Source: Bin87 sp965222895 (lineage in GTDB: Bacteria; Chloroflexota; Dehalococcoidia; Lucifugimonadales; UBA3495). From it: DNA of 64,000 nt. A program made the position numbers and the translations under genes. The stretch covers positions 62,001 through 126,000 of the forward strand of contig CBDCVB010000002.1 of the NCBI GenBank assembly GCA_965222895.1. The letters run 5' to 3'. Below the pieces are notes generated by a model, which was not told the origin of the DNA, ran no database searches, and worked only from the letters and a program-made list of their open reading frames with translations. Positions 48,056-56,356 of this stretch are shown piece after piece (position 1 is the stretch's first letter; the number at the start of each line of letters is the position of its first letter).

Positions 48056-48685
48056 ATGGAATTGACAGCTGAAAAGTTGGCTCAGGGCATGACGACTGAG
48101 CAGTACATCGAATCGATCAAGGTCAACAAGGATCCATTTATTCAGATACACGCCGGTACCGAGATTCCCGCTGCGGTGCTCGACTACTTCAATGGTCTGG
48201 AGAAACCGGTGCGCCTGGCCGTGTTCACCTCTGACTGGTGCGGCGATGCCATGTCGACCACGCCCGCCGTGCTGCGGCTGGCCGATGCTTCGGACAACAT
48301 CCAGCTTAGCGTATTCAACCGCGACGACGAGCTGGAATTGTCCAACAGCTTCCTGCCGGAGCACCGGGCCGGTACGGTTCCGGTGTTCGTGGTGCTCGAT
48401 GAAGAGATGGGTCAGATCGCCAGGTTCATCGAGACCGCCCGCTCGCTGGTGCCCGCCATCGACGCCATGGATGCCATGGTCGCCCAGGCGGCGGCATCGG
48501 TCAGCGACGAAGCGGAGGGCCGGAGGGAAGCCCGCGGGAGGCGCACCGCCCACCGGGTCAACAAGGCGAAAGAATGGGGCGCTGTCATCCTGGGCGAGTT
48601 CCAGCAGGTAGTGGCAGACGGCATGGCCCTGCCGGCGGCGGAACGTCCCTCCGAGGGTGGCACTCAATGGCCGCCGCAAGACTAG
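48056..48685 (+). CDS. Thioredoxin-fold protein
   Basis: 209 residues. VRLAVFTSDWCGDAMSTTPA matches the thioredoxin active-site strand-turn-helix but with a single Cys, so it would not act as a classical dithiol oxidoreductase. AGTVPVFVVLDEEMGQIARF supplies the cis-Pro strand. The last 60 residues are charged helices. GATGAGG lies near the ATG. May be followed in operon by the gene at 48747. Confidence 0.65.
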   Translation: MELTAEKLAQGMTTEQYIESIKVNKDPFIQIHAGTEIPAAVLDYFNGLEKPVRLAVFTSDWCGDAMSTTPAVLRLADASDNIQLSVFNRDDELELSNSFLPEHRAGTVPVFVVLDEEMGQIARFIETARSLVPAIDAMDAMVAQAAASVSDEAEGRREARGRRTAHRVNKAKEWGAVILGEFQQVVADGMALPAAERPSEGGTQWPPQD

Positions 48686-48695
48686 TCAATCAACT

Positions 48696-48731
48696 GAACC
48701 GGGCACGTACCCATGAACCGGGCACGTACCC
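48696..48731. repeat. 19-bp tandem repeat, two units
   Basis: GAACCGGGCACGTACCCAT occurs twice in direct succession (second unit ends ...CCCAA) just before the ribosome site of the next gene. Confidence 0.7.
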
Positions 48732-48746
48732 AACCGGAGGTGCGGG

Positions 48747-49058
48747 ATGCTAGAGGATGAAATTACCATCATCACGATGGACGATATGGCCATCGTGTTT
48801 TCGGAAACCGACGCCTTCGGCATCCACCGGGAATCGGTCAGCGTCGAATTGTCCCGTGAAGACCCCGGCAGCGTTCAGGTCAATAGTCGTGGTGTCGTGG
48901 AAATTACGCTGCCGGCCAGCACCGAAGTGCAAGCCTTCACCACTGAGATACGCGTCCAACTGATAGCCCTTGGCTACCAGCACGATCCCACCCGCACCGC
49001 CTTCGAAGCAGAAGGCGATGCCGGCGACGAACCGGAAGGCGACGACTGGCTAGCGTAA
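48747..49058 (+). CDS. Hypothetical acidic protein
   Basis: 103 residues (MLEDEITIITMDDMAIVFSE...). Strongly acidic at both ends, with an alternating hydrophobic middle. CGGAGG lies about 7 nt before the ATG. Follows the thioredoxin-fold gene on the same strand. Not assigned to a family. Confidence 0.55.
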   Translation: MLEDEITIITMDDMAIVFSETDAFGIHRESVSVELSREDPGSVQVNSRGVVEITLPASTEVQAFTTEIRVQLIALGYQHDPTRTAFEAEGDAGDEPEGDDWLA

Positions 49059-49112
49059 AAAGCCCTTCGAACCTACCCTTTCCGGCCCGGAGAGGAATAG
49101 TAAGAGTGGTCG

Positions 49113-49637
49113 CTAGCGTCCTGTTTCCCGCCATTCGAAGGCCAGAGTGGCGTAACGCACGAAAACTGCACCGCCGGGCGCAGCCAACGGGCCGTTCATT
49201 GCCAGTATCGCGATGGTTACCTCGTCGCCGGCTTTGGGCTCGGTGGTGACCACCACGCGCTGCGGAACGTTGAAGCCCTGTACGGTGGCCCGTTCGCGGT
49301 CGCACTCGCCGTTGATCCAGATCTCGCCATAGTCGTCGATGCAGGATTCGAACAGGCAGCGGGCGCCGTCCAGCGAACGACCGCCGACGGTTTCGGGCAA
49401 CTTGGCGGTGATGCGATACCAGATGAAGGACACGCCCTGCCGACGCCACGCGCCCAGGTCGTCGCACACTTCCCAACCGGAATCGTCAAAGTCGGGCAGG
49501 CGGCAGGGAGAACCATCGGCCTCGCTCACGATGCCTTCGTTCGGTTCACCGGGCACGAAGCCGTGGGCGCACCGCCACTGCCCGCCAATGGCAGACAGGT
49601 CGGCGCTGTTTTGCAAATCAAGAGTGGCTCGTGGCAT
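49113..49637 (-). CDS. Galactose-binding-like (GH2 sugar-binding) domain protein
   Basis: 174 residues. LPDFDDSGWEVCDDLGAWRR, SFIWYRITAKLP, ARCLFESCIDDYGEIWINGE and GFNVPQRVVVTT reproduce the jelly-roll sugar-binding domain found at the N-terminus of beta-galactosidases, but no catalytic domain is attached. It may be a free-standing binding protein. No signal peptide. TAAGGAGAT-like site just upstream. Confidence 0.65.
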   Translation of the reverse strand: MPRATLDLQNSADLSAIGGQWRCAHGFVPGEPNEGIVSEADGSPCRLPDFDDSGWEVCDDLGAWRRQGVSFIWYRITAKLPETVGGRSLDGARCLFESCIDDYGEIWINGECDRERATVQGFNVPQRVVVTTEPKAGDEVTIAILAMNGPLAAPGGAVFVRYATLAFEWRETGR

Positions 49638-49705
49638 CGTTATCTCCTTGTGTAGAGTGCATTGGCAACAGATAAAATAGCGGAGTTACATGTGAAATAG
49701 CGGAG

Positions 49706-50353
49706 TTACACGCCGGTGATTCTGACGCCGGAATGCGCTCGATGTATTCGGTTGATGTTTACCAGCAGTGGAGTAATCTGCTCCACGTATCGGGCGTTGT
49801 ACAGTGCGCCGGCGTCCACCGGACGCAGGTTGGGAATTTTGCGGGTCAGGTCCATGACGGCGGTTTTGGCATCGGCATCGTCAGCGCAAATCACCACGTC
49901 CTCGTCCAGCGTAACGCCGGGCTTCAGCAGCTCCTCGGCGGACACGTTCTGAAAAGCGGCGACGACGCGGGCGTCGGGAGCGGCGGCCTGGGCTTCCTGA
50001 GCCGCTGAGCCAGCCGCCACGTCTTCAGCGATGGCGCCCACACCCCGTTCGAATCGCATCGGCGCGATCACCGTTACCAGCGTCTTGCCGGCCAGCGTGT
50101 CGCCGACACCCTCGATGGTGGGCGACATCCCGCTGTAGGGCATCGTCAGAAAGACAACATCGCACTGAGCGGCGGCGGCGGCGTTTACGGCTCCGGAGAT
50201 ACTCGCGTTGGGAGCCAGAGCCAGCAGCTCTTCGGCGGCTTCCTGGGCTCGACCGGCGTCCCGGGAACCGATAATCACCGATTCGCCGGCCATCGCCAAG
50301 CGTAAGGCCAACCCCTTTCCCTCGGGTCCCGTGCCTCCTAAAAATGCCAGCAT
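49706..50353 (-). CDS. npdG: NADPH-dependent F420 reductase
   Basis: 215 residues. MLAFLGGTGPEGKGLALRLA is the Rossmann motif of NpdG-type enzymes; VIIGSRDAGRAQEAAEEL carries the NADP-selective SR, then VVFLTMPYSGM and the C-terminal RPVDAGALYNARYVEQITPL. Transfers hydride between NADPH and coenzyme F420. ATG 50353 has GGAGG upstream; a longer frame begins in non-coding repeat sequence. With the luciferase-like oxidoreductase it suggests F420-linked metabolism. Confidence 0.88.
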   Translation of the reverse strand: MLAFLGGTGPEGKGLALRLAMAGESVIIGSRDAGRAQEAAEELLALAPNASISGAVNAAAAAQCDVVFLTMPYSGMSPTIEGVGDTLAGKTLVTVIAPMRFERGVGAIAEDVAAGSAAQEAQAAAPDARVVAAFQNVSAEELLKPGVTLDEDVVICADDADAKTAVMDLTRKIPNLRPVDAGALYNARYVEQITPLLVNINRIHRAHSGVRITGV

Positions 50354-50404
50354 CGCGATGTTGCCTCCGGTTTGTATCAGCGGCGCAAGTATATCATCGC
50401 AACT

Positions 50405-50431
50405 GTCATTGCGAGCGCAGCGTGGCAATCT
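50405..50431. repeat. GTCATTGCGAGC...GGCAATCT dispersed palindrome, copy 1
   Basis: Same family as 57768-57799, 57853-57889 and 60531-60561; the arms CATTGCGAG and its partner fold back. Intergenic. Confidence 0.65.
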
Positions 50432-50496
50432 GGTAGCTGCGAGAGAGCCGCTGCGTTATGTTACAATCGGCCCAACACCACCCTGCAACATTGTAT

Positions 50497-50537
50497 CCCC
50501 TCTCCCTTGATGGGAGAGGGCCAGGGTGAGGGTGAAA
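50497..50537. repeat. CCTCTCCC/GGGAGAGG palindrome, copy 3
   Basis: CCCCTCTCCCTTGATGGGAGAGGG stem followed by CCAGGGTGAGGGTG. Sits in the leader of the VOC gene. Confidence 0.75.
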
Positions 50538-50591
50538 TTTCTACCAGCAGACATTGGCCCGATACCTGCCAACTCCATAGGAGGAACCATC

Positions 50592-50951
50592 ATGGCTTTC
50601 GCACTGAATCACGTTCACCTCAAGACTCCCGATCCCAAATCCACCGCCGAGTGGTACGTGGCCAACCTGGGCGCCACCGTGACCGCCGAAACCGCGAACG
50701 GCGGCTTCCGCCTGGACCTTCACGGCCTGCCCTTGAACGTAACCGACCATGTCGCCACGCAGACCCACCCGCAAAACTACGGCTTCGAGCACATCGCCAT
50801 CGACACCGATGATATTGACGGCACTGTCGCCGACCTCAAAAACGGCGGCGCCACCGTGCTGGAAGAGACCACCGTCGGCGGCGGCCGCCGCGTCATGTTC
50901 TTCGAAGGCCCCCAGGGCATCATCCTCGAAGTCCTCGAAATCGCAAGCTAA
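50592..50951 (+). CDS. VOC/glyoxalase-family protein
   Basis: 119 residues; AGGAGG before ATG 50592. ALNHVHLKTPDPKSTAEWYV and FEHIAIDTDDIDGTVADLKN, with VMFFEGPQGIILEVLEI, form the paired beta-alpha-beta-beta-beta modules. Metal ligands H (HVHL), H (EHIAI) and E (LEVLE) are in place, consistent with a metal-dependent lyase, isomerase or dioxygenase; substrate unknown. A paralogue is at 52705-53094. Confidence 0.85.
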   Translation: MAFALNHVHLKTPDPKSTAEWYVANLGATVTAETANGGFRLDLHGLPLNVTDHVATQTHPQNYGFEHIAIDTDDIDGTVADLKNGGATVLEETTVGGGRRVMFFEGPQGIILEVLEIAS

Positions 50952-50973
50952 CCTCTGGATCCTGCCCATCTGT

Positions 50974-51013
50974 CCCTCTCCCTCGATGGGAGAGGGCTGG
51001 AGTGAGGGTGCTC
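50974..51013. repeat. CCTCTCCC/GGGAGAGG palindrome, copy 4
   Basis: CCCTCTCCCTCGATGGGAGAGGG followed by CTGGAGTGAGGGTG, close to copy 3 in sequence. Located between the VOC and PIG-L genes. Confidence 0.75.
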
Positions 51014-51046
51014 CCCGTCCCCGCCGTCAGAGGTTAAACTATAACC

Positions 51047-51898
51047 ATGCCCGACCATCGCCTGCTTGTTCTATTCGCCCACCCTGACGACGAGGCATTC
51101 CCCGTCGGTGGCACGATCGCGATGCACACCGCCCGCGGCGCCGCCACCCGCCTGATTACCGCCACCTCCGGCGAGCTGGGCGAGATTCGGCAACCCGGCT
51201 CTGCCACCCGTGAAACCATCGGCGCAGTCCGCCGCGCCGAGCTGGAAAAAGCCATCGTCGAGTTGGGCATCGAATCTCACGCCGTGCTAAACTATCGCGA
51301 TTCCGGCATGGCCGGCTGGGATGACAACCACCATCCCAAGGCATTCGTGCAGGCCGACGAGCACGAAGTGGTCGCCCGTCTGGTGTTTGAAATCCGACGC
51401 TTCCGGCCCCAGGTTATACTCACCTTTGGCCTTGATGGACTCTACGGCCATCCCGACCATATCGCCATCTGCAACCACGCCACCACCGCATTCAGCCTGG
51501 CCGCCGATGATACCGCCTTCCCCCACCACATGGCCATCGGCATCCAGCCTCATCAGACCGACCGGCTCTTTTACAGCGTGCGCCCTCGCGGATTTCGCGT
51601 CCACATGGCCGAAACGTTACAGGCCGCCGGCGTCGATTTCCCCATGCCGCCGCCCGATCGCGTCGACGATGGCGCCGACCCATCCACCATCAACCTGACC
51701 CTCGACGTTTCCGACGGCCTCGACGCCAAAATGGCCTGCATCAAGCAGCACTTCACCCAATTGCAACCCGACTGGCCCTACGAGCGCGTCCCCCGCGCGG
51801 TAACCGCCGCCGTCATCGGCATTGAGCACTTCATCCGTGCCCAACCGCCGGTTAATGAAGGTGAAGTTGTGCCGGGAGACTTCTTTGCCGGCCTCTAG
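51047..51898 (+). CDS. PIG-L/LmbE-family deacetylase
   Basis: 283 residues. LLVLFAHPDDEAFPVGGTIA holds the catalytic AHPDDE motif (zinc His and Asp, base Asp), and LDGLYGHPDHIAICNHATTA the second zinc His. The family removes N-acetyl from GlcNAc-linked molecules; members near this length act on mycothiol-type conjugates or glycolipids. Substrate cannot be read from sequence. Confidence 0.88.
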   Translation: MPDHRLLVLFAHPDDEAFPVGGTIAMHTARGAATRLITATSGELGEIRQPGSATRETIGAVRRAELEKAIVELGIESHAVLNYRDSGMAGWDDNHHPKAFVQADEHEVVARLVFEIRRFRPQVILTFGLDGLYGHPDHIAICNHATTAFSLAADDTAFPHHMAIGIQPHQTDRLFYSVRPRGFRVHMAETLQAAGVDFPMPPPDRVDDGADPSTINLTLDVSDGLDAKMACIKQHFTQLQPDWPYERVPRAVTAAVIGIEHFIRAQPPVNEGEVVPGDFFAGL

Positions 51899-52579
51899 CT
51901 AGGCCGGCATCACTTCGCTAACCCGTAGTTTAATCTCCGGAAAAGCCAGGGGAGTAAGAATATCGTAGACCCCAAATGTCCGCATCCGTGTGTACCCTCC
52001 CGCCAGTGGCTCGTCGTAAACCTCCACACCACGAGCGTTAACGTCAAATAGCCACACCTCAGGAATCCTGTACATAGCATACATCGGCACCTTGTGGTGA
52101 CGGTCAAACCCAACGGTAGAGTCGGCCACCTCAATCAGCAGTATCACATCCTCCGGTCTCGGGTGCGCTGATTCATAATAATCATCCTGCCACCGTACCA
52201 ACGCAATGTCCGGCTCCGGTTCATTCCCGTCGTCAAGTTGTATCGGATTTTGACCGCTCACGATGGCGTGTTCCCCAACCTGGCTATTCAGCACCTTGGA
52301 GATACGATTGACACAAGACGCGTGTCGGCTTCCAACTGCAGCCATCGTAATTATCTCTCCCGCCAGTAACTCAACCCGTTCATCCGGACCCAGAATGCCC
52401 GCCTCGGCCATCGCATAATATTCGTCCACTGTGAACCGGCGGATCGCAGACGGACGCTTCGTGTAGATAGCACCGTCCAGCAACTCAACCCGCTCATCCG
52501 GCGCCAGAATGCCCGCCTCGGCCATCGCGTAATACTCATCCACGCTGAACCGGCGGCGTCCAATGGTCTGTGTTGCCAT
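51899..52579 (-). CDS. Uma2-family (DUF820) nuclease-fold protein with duplicated N-terminus
   Basis: 226 residues. The core shows PEPDIALVRWQDDYY, DVILLIEVADSTVGFDRHHK and VPMYAMYRIPEVWLFDVNAR, the PD-(D/E)XK-like pattern of Uma2. Unusually RRFSVDEYYAMAEAGILAPD is repeated about 33 residues on as RRFTVDEYYAMAEAGILGPD, so the N-terminal helix unit is tandemly duplicated. ATG 52579 has GAGG 7 nt upstream. Role of this expanded family is not established. Confidence 0.82.
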   Translation of the reverse strand: MATQTIGRRRFSVDEYYAMAEAGILAPDERVELLDGAIYTKRPSAIRRFTVDEYYAMAEAGILGPDERVELLAGEIITMAAVGSRHASCVNRISKVLNSQVGEHAIVSGQNPIQLDDGNEPEPDIALVRWQDDYYESAHPRPEDVILLIEVADSTVGFDRHHKVPMYAMYRIPEVWLFDVNARGVEVYDEPLAGGYTRMRTFGVYDILTPLAFPEIKLRVSEVMPA

Positions 52580-52655
52580 AATCATCCTCGCTGCCGGCTT
52601 GCCCACAGTGCGGCGTTGCGCCGAATTATAGCATCGGACGACAACGTGCATAAAA

Positions 52656-52682
52656 AGCCCCTCTCCCATCGGAAGAGGGGCT
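52656..52682. repeat. CCTCTCCC/GAAGAGGGG palindrome, copy 5
   Basis: AGCCCCTCTCCCATCGGAAGAGGGGCT, between two - strand genes; could also act as a weak terminator. Confidence 0.6.
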
Positions 52683-52704
52683 GGCGTGCGGGCGAACACC
52701 CACC

Positions 52705-53094
52705 TTACGCTGGTCGCTGGATAATCTCCAGGCTGACCTTGTCGGGAGCCTCCACGAACATGACCTGGCTGCCTGATGGCATCGTCCAGGGGTCGCAGAT
52801 GATATTGGCGCCCGTGGCCTGGAACTGCTTGAAGGCGGCCTGAATGTCGTCGGTCTGGAAGCCGAAATGGTCCAGGCCGAAGCGAGGGTCCGTGGAGCCG
52901 GCAACCGCGTTCTCTCCTTCCGCTTCCCCTGACACAGTCAGCAACGGCTGACCGTTCAATTCCAGCTGGTGGGACACGGTATTGGACAAGGGCCGGGTAG
53001 AGGCGATAACCGCTCCGAAATTCTCCACGTAGAACTTGGCGGCGTTGTCCGGGTCTTCGCTGCGCAGGTGCAGGTGGTTACAAACGAATGCCAT
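52705..53094 (-). CDS. VOC/glyoxalase-family protein (second)
   Basis: 129 residues from MAFVCNHLHLRSEDPDNAAK. FGLDHFGFQTDDIQAAFKQF and GSQVMFVEAPDKVSLEIIQR complete the second module; ligand positions H (HLHL), H (DHFGF) and E (LEIIQ) are retained. It shares the opening layout with the protein at 50592. GGAGG-like site (complement of TTTTCCTCCG) just upstream. Confidence 0.83.
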   Translation of the reverse strand: MAFVCNHLHLRSEDPDNAAKFYVENFGAVIASTRPLSNTVSHQLELNGQPLLTVSGEAEGENAVAGSTDPRFGLDHFGFQTDDIQAAFKQFQATGANIICDPWTMPSGSQVMFVEAPDKVSLEIIQRPA

Positions 53095-53207
53095 GATTTT
53101 CCTCCGTAATAGTCGTGCTTTACTCATCATTTGAACGTGTAGGGGCGTCCCTTGTGGGCGTCCTTGTTTCTTCCCTGGCGGGCACCCCAATCTATCTTAT
53201 GTTGCGA

Positions 53208-54023
53208 CTAACGTAGATAGTCGGCAATCTGACTGTCGTAGTCATCTTTGCGCGTTACCTGAGCAATCAGCTCTGGCGAAGCCAGCTGATCCCGCAGGTC
53301 GCCGGGAGCAACGCCGTCGCGCAGCGCTTTCAGCGTGTCGTAGACGGCTTTGATGGCCGCCTGGAAGGGCAGATGTCCTTGCAGCGCAACGCGCACTCCG
53401 TTCTGCCCAAGCCATTCCTTGTCGGATAGCTCGCCGCCGGCTCCGCCCAGCAGCAGCGGGACATTCAACTCGGCGTTCACCGCTGCCACTTCCTCTTTGG
53501 TGCCCGCGCCGGCCAGAAAAATGGCATCCACTCCGGCGGCCTCATAAGCCTTGACCCGCCGGATGCACTCATCCAGGCCGTCCCGCAGGCTGCTGGTGCG
53601 CCCGGCCACCACCAGGTTGGGGTCGGTGCGACCCGATAGCGCGGCCTTCATCTTGCCCACGCCTTCCTCCAGCGAGATGAACCCGCCGTCGCCGCCAAAA
53701 GCCATCGGCAGCACCGTGTCCTCGATGGTAAGCGCCGCCACGCCGGCGGCCTCCAGTTCCTCAACCGTCCGCTTCACGTTGAGGGCGTTGCCATAACCGT
53801 GGTCGGCGTCAACCATCAGGCTGAGTTCGCCGGCGCGGCAGATGCGGTAAATCTGTTCGGCGAACTCGCTCAGCGTCAGCACCACATAGTCCGGCGCGCC
53901 GAGCACGGTGCCGCTGGCGATGGAGCCGGCGAACATACCGACCTCAAAGCCCAAGTCCTCAGCGATGCGCGCTGAAATGGGATCAAACACTGAACCCGGA
54001 TGCACGCAGACGTCGCCAGCCAA
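53208..54023 (-). CDS. Isocitrate lyase/PEP mutase-family protein (oxaloacetate decarboxylase-like)
   Basis: 271 residues. CVHPGSVFDPISARIAEDLG, GMFAGSIASGTVLGAPDYVV, LSLMVDADHGYGNALNVKRT (metal-binding Asp) and ALTIEDTVLP follow the superfamily order. The usual catalytic Cys segment is replaced by MAFGGDGGFISLEEG, closer to decarboxylases. The start is doubtful: homologous sequence (STENYRAVLAGD) extends upstream of TTG 54023, and the nearest ATG (54061) is one base out of frame, so a small frameshift may have removed the start. Confidence 0.75.
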   Translation of the reverse strand: MAGDVCVHPGSVFDPISARIAEDLGFEVGMFAGSIASGTVLGAPDYVVLTLSEFAEQIYRICRAGELSLMVDADHGYGNALNVKRTVEELEAAGVAALTIEDTVLPMAFGGDGGFISLEEGVGKMKAALSGRTDPNLVVAGRTSSLRDGLDECIRRVKAYEAAGVDAIFLAGAGTKEEVAAVNAELNVPLLLGGAGGELSDKEWLGQNGVRVALQGHLPFQAAIKAVYDTLKALRDGVAPGDLRDQLASPELIAQVTRKDDYDSQIADYLR

Positions 54024-54138
54024 AACGGCCCGGTAGTTCTCCGTCGATTCTTGTAATCCATGCTGATACTCCCATCGCCAATTTTCGGTTGCTATAATGC
54101 GCCCGAGTCCGGGGCAATTCTAGCACAGGAGCAGCACG

Positions 54139-54966
54139 ATGGCAGAGCGGACGATTGTGGGAGTGGATTTCAGCGGGGCGCAGGCTGAAGGGAAGACATG
54201 GGTAGCTAAAGGACACATGCCATCGACGGAGCATCTGATCATCGACAGTGTGCAGCCAATCTTGAGGAACGACCTACTAGAACTCCTGCAAAACCTCCCT
54301 CCGACGACCGTCGTGGCTCTCGATTTCCCATTTGGACTACCGAGAGTATTCCTTGAGTCACTATGTGTTCACGAAAACACCATGCAAGACGTATGGCAAC
54401 ACATAACATCTATGTCTTTCGATAAATACAGCAAGAAGTGTAAGAATTTCGGAACGCATCCAAAGCGGACGGGCGATAAATTGTATTCAGTAAGCATATC
54501 CGCACTGAACAGCAGGCTTGTTCCTATGACGTATCACGGCATTGAAATGTTACACAAATTGGATGAGGCACACGCAAATCGCTGGTGGATTCCCCCGTTG
54601 GATTCTGGTGAAATGCCGGCTGATCGGATCGCCTTGCTGGAAGTAATGCCTGGCGCTTTCCTTTGGTCAATCGGATTCGACTATAAGACAGTCAAGAGCT
54701 ATAAAAATGCTGCGGGATCATTGGACACTCGCGACTATGTAATCAATCATATGTCTGCATACGCAGAAATGAAAATGCCGAACCTGTTAGATTTTCGCTG
54801 GGGATTCAGAGCCAACGATGATTCCCTAGACTCCGTTATCGCAACGTTGGCCGCTGCTTCGTGGACCAGGAATAGGGATGATTTCCTGCATCCAATGCCC
54901 TGCGAACTCGCCGACGCCCAGCTCGAAGGTTGGATATACGCTCACAAGAAACCCTCCTCTGCGTAA
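54139..54966 (+). CDS. DUF429 family, RNase H-like fold
   Basis: 275 residues. TIVGVDFSGAQ is the first acidic strand of the RNase H fold and TTVVALDFPFGLPRVF the second; AGSLDTRDYV and NDDSLDSVIATLAAA provide later acidic positions. Predicted nuclease-like protein. Base composition and codon choice are clearly more AT-rich than its neighbours, suggesting horizontal acquisition. AGGAG precedes the ATG. Confidence 0.75.
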   Translation: MAERTIVGVDFSGAQAEGKTWVAKGHMPSTEHLIIDSVQPILRNDLLELLQNLPPTTVVALDFPFGLPRVFLESLCVHENTMQDVWQHITSMSFDKYSKKCKNFGTHPKRTGDKLYSVSISALNSRLVPMTYHGIEMLHKLDEAHANRWWIPPLDSGEMPADRIALLEVMPGAFLWSIGFDYKTVKSYKNAAGSLDTRDYVINHMSAYAEMKMPNLLDFRWGFRANDDSLDSVIATLAAASWTRNRDDFLHPMPCELADAQLEGWIYAHKKPSSA

Positions 54967-55077
54967 TCTCCGCGCCCTTTGTGTTTATTTCCCTGCCCCA
55001 CCCCCGCTTGCCCCGCACCCCCGCCGGCGGTAAGATGGCCCCAGTCCGGGCGCAGGCCCGAAACAATAGGTGGGCTA

Positions 55078-55416
55078 ATGTCAATCTACCGACTTTACGC
55101 TGGCGACGACGGCCAGTCACATATCGAAGAAACCAGCCTGGCAGACCATCCGGAGCTTACCGAAGCTCAGGCGGCCAGTTCAATTTCGTTCCGCGAGTGG
55201 CCACCCGGTCACTTTATCGACTGGCATCCGGCGCCGCGCCGCCAGTACATCATCTCGCTGGGCGGCGAAATCGAGATTGGCCTTGGCGACGGCACAACCG
55301 TGCGCTACGGCCCTGGCGATGCTCGCCTCGTCGAAGACACCTCCGGTCAGGGACATACCACGCGGGTGGTGGGCAACGCGCCCAGCCTCACCGCCGTCAT
55401 CCCCCTGGCTGGCTGA
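55078..55416 (+). CDS. Small single-domain cupin, 1 of 3
   Basis: 112 residues. ISFREWPPGHFIDWHPAPRR, QYIISLGGEIEIGLGDGTTV and RYGPGDARLVEDTSGQGHTT form the double cupin motif, with H-x-H-type ligands at DWH and GQGHTT. First of three related genes in a row that share the opening (R/I)YxGDDGxSH. Metal-binding beta-barrel; substrate unknown. Confidence 0.8.
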   Translation: MSIYRLYAGDDGQSHIEETSLADHPELTEAQAASSISFREWPPGHFIDWHPAPRRQYIISLGGEIEIGLGDGTTVRYGPGDARLVEDTSGQGHTTRVVGNAPSLTAVIPLAG

Positions 55417-55500
55417 ACGAATCAGCTACGCAATTTCCAGACACGCTGAATCCATTTACGCAATTGTCATTCACGCCAATACTGGCAAGGAGGCTATCCT

Positions 55501-55845
55501 ATGGGACAGATTGTACGGGTTTACACCGGCAGCGACGGCGAAAGCCACTTTGAGAACCTGACCCCCGACCAGTTCGCCGAGGTCGCGAACAACGTGGGCC
55601 CTGGCGACATTACCCTGGGCCGCCGCGAATCCCCCAGCTTTTCCGATTACCACAACGCTCCGCGACGGCAATACGTGGTCAACATGAACGGCATCGCCGA
55701 GTTTGAAGTCGCCGACGGCACCGTCGTCCGAATGTTTCCCGGCGATGTGCTGGTTGCAGAGGACCTTACCGGGCACGGCCACATTGCCCGCAGCATCGGC
55801 GACGAATTCCGCGTCTCCCTTGCTGTTCCAATCGCCGAAGCCTAA
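55501..55845 (+). CDS. Small single-domain cupin, 2 of 3
   Basis: 114 residues: MGQIVRVYTGSDGESHFENL, SDYHNAPRRQYVVNMNGIAE, FEVADGTVVRMFPGDVLVAE and DLTGHGHIARSIGD. Same layout as the previous gene, with about 60% similarity to the third. AGGAGG lies upstream of the ATG. The 84-bp gap from copy 1 has no terminator. Confidence 0.8.
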   Translation: MGQIVRVYTGSDGESHFENLTPDQFAEVANNVGPGDITLGRRESPSFSDYHNAPRRQYVVNMNGIAEFEVADGTVVRMFPGDVLVAEDLTGHGHIARSIGDEFRVSLAVPIAEA

Positions 55846-55907
55846 CCGCCGGCATTGCGGGCACACCTCCGCTCATCCTGAGCCTGTCGAAGGACGCAGC
55901 AATCTCA

Positions 55908-55950
55908 ATCCCCTCTCCCTCTGGGAGAGGGCCAGGGCGGGGGCGAACTC
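55908..55950. repeat. CCTCTCCC/GGGAGAGG palindrome, copy 6, with a second repeat beside it
   Basis: CCCCTCTCCCTCTGGGAGAGGG is followed by CCAGGGCGGGGGCG. At 55872-55894 lies CTCATCCTGAGCCTGTCGAA, a repeat element very common in many bacterial genomes. Both sit between cupin genes 2 and 3. Confidence 0.7.
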
Positions 55951-56023
55951 CTTATCCTGTATATCCTGTACATCCATGTAAACCCGGCCCACCCTCCGGG
56001 CGCAGGCCGGGGTGAAGGAAACC

Positions 56024-56356
56024 ATGATTATCCGTATCTACACCGGCGATGACGGCGAATCTCACTTCCAGGACCTAACACCCGATGAGTTCGCCGCCAT
56101 CGCCAACAACGTTGGACCCGGCGAGATCACCGTTGGCCAGCGCCCGCCCGGGTGGTGGCAGGACTACCACACCGCGCCGCGTCACCAGTACGTCGTGTTC
56201 ATGTCCGGCGGGGCCGAAATAGAAATAGCCGACGGCGCCAAGCGGCAATTCGGCCCCGGTGATGTCCTGGTGGCGGAAGACCTCACCGGCCACGGCCACA
56301 TCATCCGCAACACTGGCGAGGAAGCGCGCATCTCGCTGGCGGTGCCGCTAAAGTAG
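56024..56356 (+). CDS. Small single-domain cupin, 3 of 3
   Basis: 110 residues from MIIRIYTGDDGESHFQDLTP; GAAGGA before ATG 56024. WWQDYHTAPRHQYVVFMSGG, AEIEIADGAKRQFGPGDVLV and AEDLTGHGHIIRN carry the cupin ligands. Closest to cupin 2. Its last 9 bp overlap the end of the convergent DUF2851 gene. Confidence 0.8.
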   Translation: MIIRIYTGDDGESHFQDLTPDEFAAIANNVGPGEITVGQRPPGWWQDYHTAPRHQYVVFMSGGAEIEIADGAKRQFGPGDVLVAEDLTGHGHIIRNTGEEARISLAVPLK

